Shown here: positions 44,162 through 53,864 of the stretch, piece by piece
Layout of the letters: every line of letters begins with the position of its first letter
How positions within the stretch are numbered: the stretch's first letter is position 1
From: Marinomonas rhizomae
Lineage (GTDB): Bacteria > Pseudomonadota > Gammaproteobacteria > Pseudomonadales > Marinomonadaceae
Direction of reading: 5' to 3'
DNA length: 64,000 nucleotides
Assembly: GCF_003315485.1 (NCBI RefSeq)
Contig: NZ_QNSE01000005.1
Location: 1-64,000, forward strand
Program-made: the position numbers and the translations under genes
The notes under the pieces: model-generated
Database searches by the model: none
The model's input: the letters and a program-made list of their open reading frames with translations, nothing else
Told to the model about the DNA's origin: nothing

Positions 44162-45145
44162 ATGACAACGAACGTCAATACACGCACCAAACGCACATTG
44201 CTATTCGTTGGCGGAGCATTACTCATGCCTTTACAGACAGGTTTGGCCAATGCTTCTGGCTACCCTGTTACGGTACAAAGCTGCGACCGAGAGGTCACGT
44301 TTGAGCAAGCGCCAAAAGCCGCGGTATCAAATGATGTGAATCTAACCGAGATGATGTTGGCCCTTGGTCTACAGGATCACATGGTCGGCTTTACCGGTGT
44401 TTCTGGCTGGAAAACCCTAGACCCAACGCTACGAAATGGCATAGGTGAATTAAAAGAATTATCCCCCAAATACCCAAGCAAAGAAGTCCTATTAAGCGCC
44501 GATGCGGACTTTTATTTTGCGGGTTGGAACTACGGCATGCGTGTCGGCGGTGGCGTCACACCTGACACCTTGGCACCGCTTGGCATCAAGGTTTACGAGC
44601 TAACCGAAAGCTGCATTCACATCATGGACAAACCAAAAGTTTCCATGGATGACCTTTATGTGGATTTACTCAACCTAGGTCGTATTTTTGACAAAGAAGA
44701 AAAAGCCCAAGCCTTAGTAAAAGGTTATCAACAAGACCTTGCGAATTTCCAAGACAATCTCAAGCCACTAAAAACAGCACCGAAAGTCTTTGTTTACGAC
44801 TCCGGTGAAGAACAGCCTTTTACCTCTGGTCGCTTCGGCATGCCAACCGCTTTAATCGAAGCGGCGGGGGGCAGAAACATCGTCGATGACGTACAGAAGA
44901 GCTGGACACAAATTGGTTGGGAAGCGGTTATTGACCGATCTCCAGAAGTAATTGTCATCGTTAACTATGGTGACGTGACCGCAGAGCAAAAGATCAATTT
45001 CTTACGCAGCAACCCTGCCTTTGAAAATATTCCGGCAGTAAAAAACAACCACTTTGTGGTACTGGAGTACGTCGAGGCAACGCCTGGGCCGCGTAATATT
45101 AATGCAATTAAACGCTTAGCTGAGGCTTTTAGAACCGCGTTATGA
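44162..45145 (+). CDS. ABC transporter periplasmic binding protein (FecB/BtuF family)
   Basis: This 327-residue protein has a signal peptide (RTLLFVGGALLMPLQTGLAN, cleaved after ANA). The mature part has the class III binding-protein pattern: REVTFEQAPKAAVSNDVNLT, EMMLALGLQDHMVGFTGVSG, a long inter-lobe helix (YVDLLNLGRIFDKEEKAQAL) and the end lobe. Its relatives in Pseudomonas belong, from memory, to operons induced by zinc limitation. It overlaps the permease start by 4 bases. Confidence 0.9.
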   Translation: MTTNVNTRTKRTLLFVGGALLMPLQTGLANASGYPVTVQSCDREVTFEQAPKAAVSNDVNLTEMMLALGLQDHMVGFTGVSGWKTLDPTLRNGIGELKELSPKYPSKEVLLSADADFYFAGWNYGMRVGGGVTPDTLAPLGIKVYELTESCIHIMDKPKVSMDDLYVDLLNLGRIFDKEEKAQALVKGYQQDLANFQDNLKPLKTAPKVFVYDSGEEQPFTSGRFGMPTALIEAAGGRNIVDDVQKSWTQIGWEAVIDRSPEVIVIVNYGDVTAEQKINFLRSNPAFENIPAVKNNHFVVLEYVEATPGPRNINAIKRLAEAFRTAL

Positions 45146-46200
45146 AAGCAGGCCAGAAAAAGCTAACCATCATGGGACGCGTTCCCTTGCCTACTTTGCT
45201 AATCATGCTGAGCATCTTACTACTGCTGTTAATGGGAGTGGCAATTGGTGTGGGTTCCGTGTCCATTAGCCAGTCCACTGTGTGGAGCGTGATCGGCCAT
45301 AAACTGTCGATCACCAACACGCTTCCTAACTGGTCGATGGGGCGCGAGAACATCATCTGGGCCGTTCGCTTGCCGCGCACACTGCTTGCCGCCATGGTCG
45401 GGGCCGCCTTGGCGATTGTCGGTGCAGCACTGCAATCCGTGACTCGCAATCCTTTGGCTGATCCGCATTTATTGGGTGTGTCTTCTGGTGCGGCGTTAGG
45501 CGCGATTATCGCCTTGCTCCACACTGGCATGATTCTAGGCGTGGTTACGGTTCCCGTGTTTGCTTTTCTTGGCGCCTTAGGCGCGATGTTTTTAGTCTTG
45601 GCCGTCGCGAACTTTTCCTCGGCACACAGCGCGGGACGTTTGATTCTCGCCGGTGTCGCCGTCGCCTTTGTACTGACAGCCTTGGGAAATCTGTTCATTT
45701 TTATGGGCGATCATCGCTCATCTCATACGGTGATATTCTGGATGCTCGGCGGCTTAGGGCTGGCTCAGTGGGGACAACTTTGGTTTCCACTGGTCACGCT
45801 TTTATTAGGTTCCGGCTATCTGATTTACAACGCCCGTTATCTAAACGCCATGACACTTGGCGATGAAAGCGCCAGCACCTTGGGCGTTCCAGTCGAACGC
45901 TTCCGCCTGATCGTGATTGTTGTCTGCGCGCTGCTGACTGGCGCGGCAGTGGCTTTTTCTGGTGTCATCGGCTTTGTCGGCTTGATGGTGCCGCATATCG
46001 TTCGCCTGTTAGTTGGCGGCGATTATCGCAAAGTCTTACCTTTATCGGCGCTATTCGGCGCTCTGTTCCTCGTCGCAGCGGACATTGCTTCCAGAATCAT
46101 CATGCCACCTGAAGACATGCCTATCGGTATTCTCACTGGTCTTGTCGGCGGTATTGCTTTTGTCTTTTTGATGCGACAAAAACGTAATGCCTCTTTGTAG
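45142..46200 (+). CDS. ABC transporter permease (FecCD/BtuC family)
   Basis: This 352-residue membrane protein has about ten helices with the family motifs VRLPRTLLAAMVGAALAIVG, ALQSVTRNPLADPHLLGVSS and GFVGLMVPHIVRLLVGGDYR. One permease gene probably forms a homodimer, as in BtuC. It is the last gene of the Zur-box-linked importer. A long antisense open frame inside it is a codon-use shadow. Confidence 0.94.
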   Translation: MKAGQKKLTIMGRVPLPTLLIMLSILLLLLMGVAIGVGSVSISQSTVWSVIGHKLSITNTLPNWSMGRENIIWAVRLPRTLLAAMVGAALAIVGAALQSVTRNPLADPHLLGVSSGAALGAIIALLHTGMILGVVTVPVFAFLGALGAMFLVLAVANFSSAHSAGRLILAGVAVAFVLTALGNLFIFMGDHRSSHTVIFWMLGGLGLAQWGQLWFPLVTLLLGSGYLIYNARYLNAMTLGDESASTLGVPVERFRLIVIVVCALLTGAAVAFSGVIGFVGLMVPHIVRLLVGGDYRKVLPLSALFGALFLVAADIASRIIMPPEDMPIGILTGLVGGIAFVFLMRQKRNASL

Positions 46201-46281
46201 GTTACAAGCAAAAGAAAACTTGCTTTATTAAAATCCAGCGCCCAAAATACTGGTTATATATACAGTGCATTGGGTGTTTTT

Positions 46282-47400
46282 ATGTCTACTTCTTTTACCG
46301 ATAACAGCGATCAAAAAGGTGAGAAATCCCCTCTAAATAATCCAATCAAGGGGCGCGGTACAGCCAATAATATGGCTGGACGCTTTGCGATCACACTGAT
46401 TGAAGTCGATGAAAACGACGAAGCGATTGCTTTGCTGGAAACCTCGTCGCCCAAGACAGAAGTTCGCTACGAACGAGCGAAAAGCATCATCAGTCGCAAT
46501 TCATCTCCTGATATTCCTTTTCGCCTGTCAGTAAACCCTTATAAAGGCTGTGAACATGGCTGCGTGTATTGCTTTGCTCGCCCTACCCATGCGTATTTGG
46601 ATTTGTCACCTGGGCTAGATTTTGAAACCAAGCTGGTTGCCAAAACTAATGCGGCATTTTTGTTTGAAGAAGAACTGGCTCACCCAAACTACCGATGCGA
46701 ACCCATTGCATTAGGCATCAATACCGATGCCTATCAGCCTATTGAAAAACAGCTCAAGATCACGCGGAAATTATTGGAAATCGCCTTGGCGCACAATCAA
46801 CCCATTTCCCTGATCACTAAAAGCACCTTGATACTCAGAGACATAGACTTGCTCACTCAAATGGCAGCAAAAAAGCTCATTCATGTGGCGATCAGCGTGA
46901 CAACACTGAATAACGATTTAAAGCGTATTTTGGAACCTAGAACAGCATCGGGGAAAACGCGTTTACAAGTGATTAAAACCTTACGCGAAGCTGGAGTTCC
47001 TGTATCCGTTTTGGTCGCACCGGTGATTCCTTTTATCAACGATAATGAATTAGAAGAAATCGTCGCTGCTTGTGCAGAAGTTGGCGCGCAATCCATCAAC
47101 TACATAATGTTGCGTTTACCTCACGAAGTTGCGCCTTTGTTTAGTGATTGGCTCCACCAGCATTACCCAGATCGAGCCGAGCATGTTCTGCAGCGCATCA
47201 TGGACATGCACGGTGGCAAATTCTACAACGGCCAATTTGGAAAACGCATGACAGGGGAAGGTATTTTTGCGGATTTAATTAACCAACGCTTTCACGTAGC
47301 GCGACGCAAATATGGATTGGATGACAACCGCCCAAGCTATCTCGATTGTCGCCATTTCGCCGTTCCGCCAAAAGAAGGTGATCAGATGGCGTTGTTTTAG
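46282..47400 (+). CDS. Radical SAM protein, PA0069 family
   Basis: This protein of about 372 residues has the 4Fe-4S motif NPYKGCEHGCVYCFARPTHA (CxxxCxxC). It then has the barrel elements ALGINTDAYQPIEKQ, LITKSTLILRDIDLL and VSVLVAPVIPFINDNELEEI. The PA0069 family is widespread in proteobacteria but without an agreed function. I use ATG 46282, as the upstream TTG at 46270 adds four residues without a better ribosome site. Confidence 0.9.
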   Translation: MSTSFTDNSDQKGEKSPLNNPIKGRGTANNMAGRFAITLIEVDENDEAIALLETSSPKTEVRYERAKSIISRNSSPDIPFRLSVNPYKGCEHGCVYCFARPTHAYLDLSPGLDFETKLVAKTNAAFLFEEELAHPNYRCEPIALGINTDAYQPIEKQLKITRKLLEIALAHNQPISLITKSTLILRDIDLLTQMAAKKLIHVAISVTTLNNDLKRILEPRTASGKTRLQVIKTLREAGVPVSVLVAPVIPFINDNELEEIVAACAEVGAQSINYIMLRLPHEVAPLFSDWLHQHYPDRAEHVLQRIMDMHGGKFYNGQFGKRMTGEGIFADLINQRFHVARRKYGLDDNRPSYLDCRHFAVPPKEGDQMALF

Positions 47401-47428
47401 TTGTTAAAAAAACGATATAATAACAAGG

Positions 47429-47458
47429 AAAACCCTATAAAAACAAATACTTATAGGG
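47429..47458 (-). terminator. Terminator of the first BdlA-like gene
   Basis: CCCTATAA and TTATAGGG (47433-47440 with 47451-47458) form the stem, followed on the minus strand by TTTTCC. It lies 35 bases after the stop of the gene at 47493. Confidence 0.65.
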
Positions 47459-47492
47459 GTGGGACAGATATTAAAGAGTACTTATTGAATAA

Positions 47493-48806
47493 CTATAAAT
47501 TGTTATTAAATTGGCCTACAGCATCAACAACTCGTCTTGCGCCAACTTGAATGTCATTCATCACATGGCCAGCTTCAGTAGAAAGGTCTAGTGCTTTATG
47601 GGCTTTATCCATGCTTTCTTCAATAAGGGATACCGCTTTTTCTGTAAGGTTTTTGTTTTCTCCAACTACCTTGATGATTTCTTCCGTGGCCGAACTGGTT
47701 CTAGAAGCAAGCTGTCTAACTTCGTCAGCCACCACGGCAAAACCTCGACCTTGCTCGCCTGCTCTTGCTGCTTCTATAGCGGCATTTAGAGCCAGTAAGT
47801 TAGTTTGGTCTGCAATACCTCGAATACTTTCCACCAAATTTGCCACTTTCAATGATTGAGTATTCAGCTCAATAATACCTTTACTCGCATCGCCCATTTG
47901 CTTAGACAACTCATCCATTGTTTGAATCGTAGATTCGATGACTTGCTTACCTGTAACTGCATCTGCATCACTTTTCTTAGAAATGTCATAAGCGATTTCA
48001 GAGGTTTCAGACACTGCAAATTCACGATTCATCTGCTCTGTGATAACCGTAGCAAACTTAGCGACTTTATATAACTCGCCACTCTCATCGTGTATTGGAT
48101 TATAAGATGCTTCTAACCACACTGCATTCCCATAGCTATCGAAACGTTTAAAACGTTCAGAAACAAACTGGCCTGATCGAAGTTGACACCAAAAATCTTG
48201 ATATTCTTGCGACTCAACTTCTTTGCTATCACAAAACATTTTGTGATGTTTTCCAATGATCTGACTTTTTGTATAGCCCATACTTTTAAGAAAGTTATCA
48301 TTGGCATTTAAAATGATGCCATCTAAATTAAACTCTATCACGGCAGTAGAACGATTCAATGCCGCCAGCATGTCTTCATCTTCTTTAGATCGAGAGATTG
48401 TTCGTGTAAGTTCCGCAGAATAAACCTCTAACAGAATCTTACCCTCCACTTGCTTTCTCGGCTGAATTATCGAACGATACCACGCTTCCTTACCCTGCTT
48501 AGTCTCAAGCTGTAACGCACCATGCCAGTGTTTTTTTCCACTAATAGCAGACAACATCTTTTGGCAATGATCTTTGTTTAAAGACTTGCCAAGAATGAAG
48601 TCTTTAATGTTTCTACCTGTTAATTCAGTTTTTTCAAAACCACAGGACTTTATGAAAAGCGTATTTGCGTCGACTATTTTTCCATCCGAGTCGATAGAGA
48701 AATATAGCATTTCTTTTCTCAGATCATCCTGAGTCTCTTGGAAAGAGAAAAGCTCTTTTTCCAATTCATCAATTTGAGTTAAGAACTTTTTATTGCTAAA
48801 CAACAT
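47493..48806 (-). CDS. Cytoplasmic PAS-PAS chemoreceptor-like protein (BdlA-like), paralogue 1
   Basis: This 437-residue protein has no membrane helix. A short coiled coil at 5-35 precedes PAS 1 (about 35-135, [20 protein letters not shown]) and PAS 2 (about 150-260, [20 protein letters not shown]). A shortened MCP signalling domain has [20 protein letters not shown]. The layout matches P. aeruginosa BdlA, which ties redox or c-di-GMP state to biofilm dispersion. Its start overlaps the end of the DosP-like gene by 11 bases, so they are coupled. A paralogue of equal length lies at 52106-53419. Confidence 0.9.
   Translation of the reverse strand: MLFSNKKFLTQIDELEKELFSFQETQDDLRKEMLYFSIDSDGKIVDANTLFIKSCGFEKTELTGRNIKDFILGKSLNKDHCQKMLSAISGKKHWHGALQLETKQGKEAWYRSIIQPRKQVEGKILLEVYSAELTRTISRSKEDEDMLAALNRSTAVIEFNLDGIILNANDNFLKSMGYTKSQIIGKHHKMFCDSKEVESQEYQDFWCQLRSGQFVSERFKRFDSYGNAVWLEASYNPIHDESGELYKVAKFATVITEQMNREFAVSETSEIAYDISKKSDADAVTGKQVIESTIQTMDELSKQMGDASKGIIELNTQSLKVANLVESIRGIADQTNLLALNAAIEAARAGEQGRGFAVVADEVRQLASRTSSATEEIIKVVGENKNLTEKAVSLIEESMDKAHKALDLSTEAGHVMNDIQVGARRVVDAVGQFNNNL
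47542..47873. repeat. Near-identical 332-base block, copy in paralogue 1
   Basis: This block matches 52155-52486 with only about seven differences, while sequence on either side diverges quickly. It covers the chemoreceptor signalling hairpin tip. Such a sharp border suggests recent gene conversion. Confidence 0.75.
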
Positions 48807-51372
48807 ATTCTTCTTCCTTGGGAGTCATAATTTCTGTCTGAGAGTTTTTCAACCAAGCCTCTATCTCGATAGAATTGAGTGGCTTAGAAAATAAAAAGCC
48901 TTGCGCAACGTGATAGCCTTGACCTTTTAAAATATTAAACTGTCCATTACTTTCAATACCTTCTGCGACAACATCAAGCTTCAGGCTTTCACCTATTTGC
49001 AAAACCGCTCGGCTTAATGCCTGACTAGTGCCATCCACCTCAATTTCTGATACAAAGCTGCTATCTAATTTGAGTTCTTTAATAGGGATTTTTCTTAGAT
49101 AACTCAAGCTTGAATAGCCGGTTCCAAAATCATCAATGGAAAAGCCAATCCCTTGACTATGAATATCATGAAGAACTTGCATGGTGCTTGGGTTCGTATC
49201 AAGTAAAACACTTTCTGTTAACTCTAATGTAAGGTCTGATGACTGAAGATTATAATGTTCTAACTCACTCACAATAAGATTACAAAGATCAATGTTATGG
49301 AAATTAAGAGGTGATAAATTCACTGATATCGTAGGAATAGCTATCCCTTTATTGCGCCAAACAGACATTTGTCTACAGGCTGTTTTTAGAGCCCATCTGC
49401 TTAGGTCACCAATAAGGCCACACTCTTCGGCCAAAGGTATAAATTTACCAGGCGAGACAGCACCAAACTTAGGGTGATTCCATCTAGCCAATGCCTCAAC
49501 ACCATACAATTTGCCTGATTTCATATGAATTTGAGGCTGATAATTTAACTCCAATTCCTCATTCAAAATAGCTTTCTGAAGCTCAACTTCCAGCTCCTGT
49601 CGTTCCAGAGCTAATTGGTTTAATTCATGGCTAAAAAATGAAAAGCGTCCTTTACCAGCTATTTTTGCTTGATACATTGCCATATCAGCCCGATGAATAA
49701 GAGTACCTATATCGTGACCATCTTCAGGAAAAATACTGACACCGATACTCGCAGAAGGTGTCAATTTGGTTTCATCTACATCTATGGGTTGAGAAATAAA
49801 AAGCCTTAGCTCTTCAATGAAATGATTAAGTTCATCTGCTCCTTTACCTAAAATAATCAGAAGAAATTCATCACCAGACAAACGGCCACAAATATCTAAA
49901 TTTACGCATTTTTGCTTTATTCTTCCGGCAACCTCTATTAGTAACTTATCTCCAGCAGGATGCCCCAAAGAGTCATTAACTTGCTTGAAACGGTCTAAAT
50001 CTAAAAAAAGAACAGCCAAATGCTCTTTATTCTGATTAGCCTCCCTCAAAGCCTGCTCGGCCTTAGCATGAAGCATGCTACGATTCGGTAATGTTGTTAA
50101 ACTATCGTAGTAAGCAAGATGTCTAATATTTTCTTGCTGCTTATCTCTTTCTATCGCTAAAGCACATAAGGGTGCAAGAATATTAACCAACTGGATTTCT
50201 AACAATGAAGGTGGTTTATTGTCTTTCCGATAAAAAGCAATCACACCAATCGAGTCCTTCTTATTTCCTTGAATAGGGAATGACCAACAACCTTTATAAC
50301 CAAACGGTAAAATTTTTTCTCGATATTCTTGCCATAGCGGGTCATTTTCAATATCAGTAACCAACACAGGTTTCCCGCGATATGCGGCGGTACCTGAAGA
50401 AGCAACGGATTCACCAATTCGAATATCCTGTAAAAGCTTTCCATACTCATTCGGTAAATTAGAAGATGATAATAACTGCAAACAATTATTATCATCTACT
50501 TTCAGTATAGCTGGCGTGATATCACCAATGATCCTGCTTACTTCATGACAAGCAGATTCCATAATAATCTCTAGTGGCTCATCTCTTGCTATAGCACCAA
50601 GAATTCGGGCATGGAGAACTTCATGTAGTTTAGTTTTTGTTATTTCAGAAAATATAGTGACAGTATGAGTCAGCTCACCTATCTCATTAAAAACGGGATT
50701 GCTCATGACAGAGCACCAAAGCTTCTGGCCACTCTTCGTTTGAATAAGCTCATCCACCTTGATTGCCGTGCCATTTTTTAACGTGGTATGTACTTTAGCT
50801 ATCTGATTGTCGCTAAAATGAGGGGCAATAATCGATATCGGAGTACGACCTAAAACATCATCACTCTCAAACCCTAAAATACTCGAGAAGCCTTTATTAA
50901 CATAAACAACACGCCAAGACGCATCTGTAATAAGAATGGCATTATCCGTTTTGTCTGTCACCAAAGAGAGCATCTCTACGCGTTTTCTTTCAATGACCGC
51001 AGCGGTCACATCTTGAACAAAAGCCGTGTATAAATTTTCTCCATCTACGGTTACTTTTGAAATAGACATGGAACCCCATTTTGTAGAGCCATCTTTACAT
51101 ACTATTTCCACATCACGATTAGTGCCTACAATTTTATTCTTACCGGTATCACGGTTAGCGTTAACGTATCGGTCATGATTTGGTTTTATATGATCAGGGA
51201 CGAGGATTTTGACATTTTGTCCAATGACCTCTGTTTTTGTATAACCCCACAAATTCTCCGCTGCACGATTATAAAAAATGATGTCGTTTTTTGCATCTAT
51301 AACTACAACACTATCCATAGCTTGCTCAAGTGTTTCCACAAATATATCTGACAACAATTTTTTAGCTGGCAT
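48796..51372 (-). CDS. DosP-like PAS-PAS-GAF-GGDEF-EAL c-di-GMP enzyme
   Basis: This 858-residue protein is laid out like E. coli DosP, longer in the GAF part. PAS 1 (about 10-120) aligns closely with the heme PAS: proximal His at His66 (KPNHDRYV) and distal Arg at Arg86 are kept, while the DosP Met95 position is Thr84. PAS 2 is at about 135-250 and GAF at 265-415. The GGDEF domain has [11 protein letters not shown], the first Gly replaced by Ser. The EAL domain has [31 protein letters not shown] and VVAEGIES and looks active. It probably degrades c-di-GMP in response to O2 or another gas. It sits between two BdlA-like genes and is coupled to one of them. Confidence 0.9.
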   Translation of the reverse strand: MPAKKLLSDIFVETLEQAMDSVVVIDAKNDIIFYNRAAENLWGYTKTEVIGQNVKILVPDHIKPNHDRYVNANRDTGKNKIVGTNRDVEIVCKDGSTKWGSMSISKVTVDGENLYTAFVQDVTAAVIERKRVEMLSLVTDKTDNAILITDASWRVVYVNKGFSSILGFESDDVLGRTPISIIAPHFSDNQIAKVHTTLKNGTAIKVDELIQTKSGQKLWCSVMSNPVFNEIGELTHTVTIFSEITKTKLHEVLHARILGAIARDEPLEIIMESACHEVSRIIGDITPAILKVDDNNCLQLLSSSNLPNEYGKLLQDIRIGESVASSGTAAYRGKPVLVTDIENDPLWQEYREKILPFGYKGCWSFPIQGNKKDSIGVIAFYRKDNKPPSLLEIQLVNILAPLCALAIERDKQQENIRHLAYYDSLTTLPNRSMLHAKAEQALREANQNKEHLAVLFLDLDRFKQVNDSLGHPAGDKLLIEVAGRIKQKCVNLDICGRLSGDEFLLIILGKGADELNHFIEELRLFISQPIDVDETKLTPSASIGVSIFPEDGHDIGTLIHRADMAMYQAKIAGKGRFSFFSHELNQLALERQELEVELQKAILNEELELNYQPQIHMKSGKLYGVEALARWNHPKFGAVSPGKFIPLAEECGLIGDLSRWALKTACRQMSVWRNKGIAIPTISVNLSPLNFHNIDLCNLIVSELEHYNLQSSDLTLELTESVLLDTNPSTMQVLHDIHSQGIGFSIDDFGTGYSSLSYLRKIPIKELKLDSSFVSEIEVDGTSQALSRAVLQIGESLKLDVVAEGIESNGQFNILKGQGYHVAQGFLFSKPLNSIEIEAWLKNSQTEIMTPKEEEYVV

Positions 51373-51492
51373 AAGTCCTCTTTATACAAACGACATCCTT
51401 AGAAAAGGACAATTTTTTATTATATAGAAATAATAATTAGAACTAGTTCTATATGATTTCTTTCAATTTATTACCATAATCTATTACTACTT

Positions 51493-51804
51493 TTATTTTT
51501 CATTATCTTTGATCATACCAATAAGTTTTTTCTTCATAGCTTCGTCCAAATTAGATATGAGACAAGCGAGTTCAGCACTCAAGTTATCTTCACAAAAGAA
51601 GTAATTTAGCGGGACATCAAGCTCCTTAGCTAACTTTCGAAGCGTATCAATATCGGGAACATGTCGGCCTTTTTCATAGTGATTCATACGACCGCTTGCT
51701 GAGCTTTCATCCATGCCGATTCTTATCCCTAATTGTTTTTGAGATACACCGAGTTTTTTTCGAGCTTTATTAAGTCGCTCTGGTATTGGGTTATATTGCA
51801 ACAT
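51493..51804 (-). CDS. XRE-family transcriptional regulator
   Basis: This 103-residue protein has the Cro/CI helix-turn-helix RLNKARKKLGVSQKQLGIRI and HYEKGRHVPDIDTLRKLAKELDVPLNYFF, then a short acidic C-terminal helix. It probably represses its own promoter, as two CTTAG-N5-CTAAG palindromes lie 25 and 59 bases upstream. It may also control the DosP-like gene 120 bases downstream on the same strand. Confidence 0.9.
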   Translation of the reverse strand: MLQYNPIPERLNKARKKLGVSQKQLGIRIGMDESSASGRMNHYEKGRHVPDIDTLRKLAKELDVPLNYFFCEDNLSAELACLISNLDEAMKKKLIGMIKDNEK

Positions 51805-51829
51805 TCGCTCATTTTTCAGGCCTCAGACA

Positions 51830-51844
51830 CTTAGATTGTCTAAG
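51830..51844. promoter_or_regulatory. Operator candidate for the XRE regulator, site 1
   Basis: CTTAGATTGTCTAAG is a 15-base palindrome (6-bp arms) just upstream of the regulator ATG. It pairs with a similar site centred 34 bases away. Confidence 0.6.
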
Positions 51845-51863
51845 TTTTACTTATTTTTGTATA

Positions 51864-51878
51864 CTTAGCAATCCTAAG
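51864..51878. promoter_or_regulatory. Operator candidate for the XRE regulator, site 2
   Basis: CTTAGCAATCCTAAG shares the CTTAG-N5-CTAAG arms of site 1. Two sites about three helical turns apart would allow cooperative binding. Confidence 0.6.
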
Positions 51879-52033
51879 CTTCTTGAATTCTATTGTTATT
51901 ACATCGCTATTAGAAGAGCTAACGCCTTCGATCTAGCACTTTATAACTCGAAAAGAGGGAGGGTTGCGCTTTACTGAATAAACTGAATGACCAAAGAACA
52001 CATCAATAAAATTTATAGGAACAATCGGCCGTT
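51879..52033. other. Intergenic region, nothing else seen
   Basis: Between the XRE operators and the terminator of the second BdlA-like gene I see no gene or further structure. Confidence 0.4.
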
Positions 52034-52035
52034 TT

Positions 52036-52076
52036 ATAAAAAGACCTCTTAAACATCATTAGGCTTAAAAGGTCTT
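52036..52076 (-). terminator. Terminator of the second BdlA-like gene
   Basis: AAGACCT-C-TTAA (52041-52052) pairs with TTAA-A-AGGTCTT (52065-52076), one mismatch, and is followed on the minus strand by TTTTTATAAAA. Confidence 0.7.
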
Positions 52077-52105
52077 GAGGTAGAAGTGCTTAAATTGAGT
52101 ACCGT

Positions 52106-53419
52106 TTACAGCTTAGTATTAAACTGGCTCACTGCATCAACCACTTGTCTTGCACCAACTTGAATGTCATTCATCACATGGCCAGCTTCAGTAGAAAGGT
52201 CTAGTGCTTTATGGGCTTTATCCATACTTTCTTCAATAAGGGATACCGCTCTTTCTGTAAGGTTTTTGTTTTCTCCAACTACCTTGATGATTTCTTCCGT
52301 GGCCGAACTGGTTCTAGAAGCCAGCTGTCTAACTTCGTCAGCCACCACGGCAAAACCTCGACCTTGCTCGCCTGCTCGTGCTGCTTCTATAGCGGCATTT
52401 AGAGCCAGTAAGTTAGTTTGGTCTGCAATACCTCGGATGCTTTCCACCAAATCTGCCACTTTCAATGATTGAGTATTCAGCTCAATGATTCCCTTACTTG
52501 CGTCACTCATTTGCTCTGACAGCTCATTCATTGTCTGAGTAGTCGATTCAATAACACTAATACCTTTGAGTGTATTTTCATCTGTTTTCTTTGAGATATC
52601 GTAGGCAATTTCAGAGGTTTCAGAAATTGCAAACTCTCTCTCCATTTGATCAGTGATGACTGTCGCCAGCTTTATCACCTTGTAGAGTGTGCCGCTGTCA
52701 TCATGGACAGGGTTGTAAGACGCTTCTAACCAAACAACATTGCCATTGCTATCAAAACGCTTAAATCGATTGGAAACAAACGCTCCTGAACGCAAACTTT
52801 GCCAGAAGTCGCGATAGTCTTGAGATTCGACTTCTTTCTGATCACAGAACATTTTATGATGCTTGCCAATGATCTGATCTTTCGAATAGCCCATACCTTT
52901 AAGAAAGTTGTCGTTGGCATTTAAGATGATGCCATCTAAGCTAAATTCAATCACCGCAGACGAACGATTCAATGCCGCCAACATGTCTTCAACTTCTTTA
53001 GATTGGGAAATTGTTCGGGTGAGCTCAGCGGCATAAACCTCTAAAAAAACCATACCTCCTGCGACGCTTTTCGGCTGAATAGTTGCTCTATACCAGACTT
53101 CTTTGCCATTCCTATCTTCAATTTGCAAAGCGCCATGCCAATGCTTTTTCTCCTGAATAGCTGACAACATTTTTTTGCAATGATCTTTCTCTAATGACTT
53201 ACTCAGTATCAATTCATTAATGTTTTTGCCAATTAACTCAGTTTTCTCAAAGCCAGAAGACTTTGTAAAAAGCGTATTTGTGTCTACTATTTTTCCCTCT
53301 GGCGTCATTGATAAATACAACATTTCTTGCCTAAGATCGGCTTGGGTCTCTTGAAAAGAAGCAAGCTCTGCTTCCAACTCAGTTATTTTGGTCAATAATT
53401 TGTTGTTACCAAACAGCAT
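52106..53419 (-). CDS. Cytoplasmic PAS-PAS chemoreceptor-like protein (BdlA-like), paralogue 2
   Basis: This 437-residue product is colinear with the product of 47493-48806: N-terminal coiled coil, PAS 1 ([20 protein letters not shown]), PAS 2 ([20 protein letters not shown]) and the MCP tip [20 protein letters not shown]. The sensory halves differ at many residues, but the signalling block is nearly identical at the DNA level. It is a single gene with its own terminator. Two receptors with different sensors but one output would let two signals act on the same partner. Confidence 0.9.
   Translation of the reverse strand: MLFGNNKLLTKITELEAELASFQETQADLRQEMLYLSMTPEGKIVDTNTLFTKSSGFEKTELIGKNINELILSKSLEKDHCKKMLSAIQEKKHWHGALQIEDRNGKEVWYRATIQPKSVAGGMVFLEVYAAELTRTISQSKEVEDMLAALNRSSAVIEFSLDGIILNANDNFLKGMGYSKDQIIGKHHKMFCDQKEVESQDYRDFWQSLRSGAFVSNRFKRFDSNGNVVWLEASYNPVHDDSGTLYKVIKLATVITDQMEREFAISETSEIAYDISKKTDENTLKGISVIESTTQTMNELSEQMSDASKGIIELNTQSLKVADLVESIRGIADQTNLLALNAAIEAARAGEQGRGFAVVADEVRQLASRTSSATEEIIKVVGENKNLTERAVSLIEESMDKAHKALDLSTEAGHVMNDIQVGARQVVDAVSQFNTKL
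52155..52486. repeat. Near-identical 332-base block, copy in paralogue 2
   Basis: This is the partner of 47542-47873, in the same orientation and 4.6 kb away. Recombination between them would delete the DosP-like and XRE genes. Confidence 0.75.
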
Positions 53420-53591
53420 TTGCTTCTTCCTTAAGGATCACAATTCGACATTTATAGAGGCATTTATAAAAGAGTAGCGGATGTTTCCCAAAAAAACGAT
53501 GATATTTTTACAACACACAGCAACCACTGAGCGTTTTTTTATTAAAATATTATGTCAGCCTGCTGGCTAAGCTTCTAACAAACCCTTCACG

Positions 53592-53864
53592 CTATTTACG
53601 CAACCAAAAAAAGCACCTCTTTTGTAAGCATCCTAAAACAAAGCTCATAATAGGCACAATGATAATAGTCATAATCAATAACCGAATAGGCAAAGAAAAA
53701 TCGCCAATATAAGGAGTGAGCAAAGGAAAAAATATATTCAATAGTGGGTAAATAGATACCCAAACGAGAAGCATCATCTTCCATTTTTTCGGCGGTAGTT
53801 TGGTTACCTCTACCAATTCAAACTCCCCTCTTGTTTCGACTTGACCCCTTTTATAATTCGACAT
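53592..53864 (-). CDS. Small membrane protein like the C-terminal domain of ABM membrane proteins
   Basis: I start at ATG 53864, preceded by GAGGTGG, which gives 90 residues. After ~30 soluble residues come KLPPKKWKMMLLVWVSIYPL and two membrane helices ending in FVLGCLQKRCFFWLRK. This P-x-x-W-K-x-x-LLVW pattern resembles the C-terminal membrane part of some ABM-domain proteins, without the enzyme domain. It overlaps the end of the MFS gene by 14 bases, so it is the last gene of the TonB-receptor operon. Function unknown. Confidence 0.7.
   Translation of the reverse strand: MSNYKRGQVETRGEFELVEVTKLPPKKWKMMLLVWVSIYPLLNIFFPLLTPYIGDFSLPIRLLIMTIIIVPIMSFVLGCLQKRCFFWLRK

Noticed and set aside
45129..45698. 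189-codon antisense frame inside the FecCD-type permease gene
   Set aside because: Composition-driven shadow of a GC-richer membrane protein gene; product is Pro/Ala/Lys/Thr-rich without domains.
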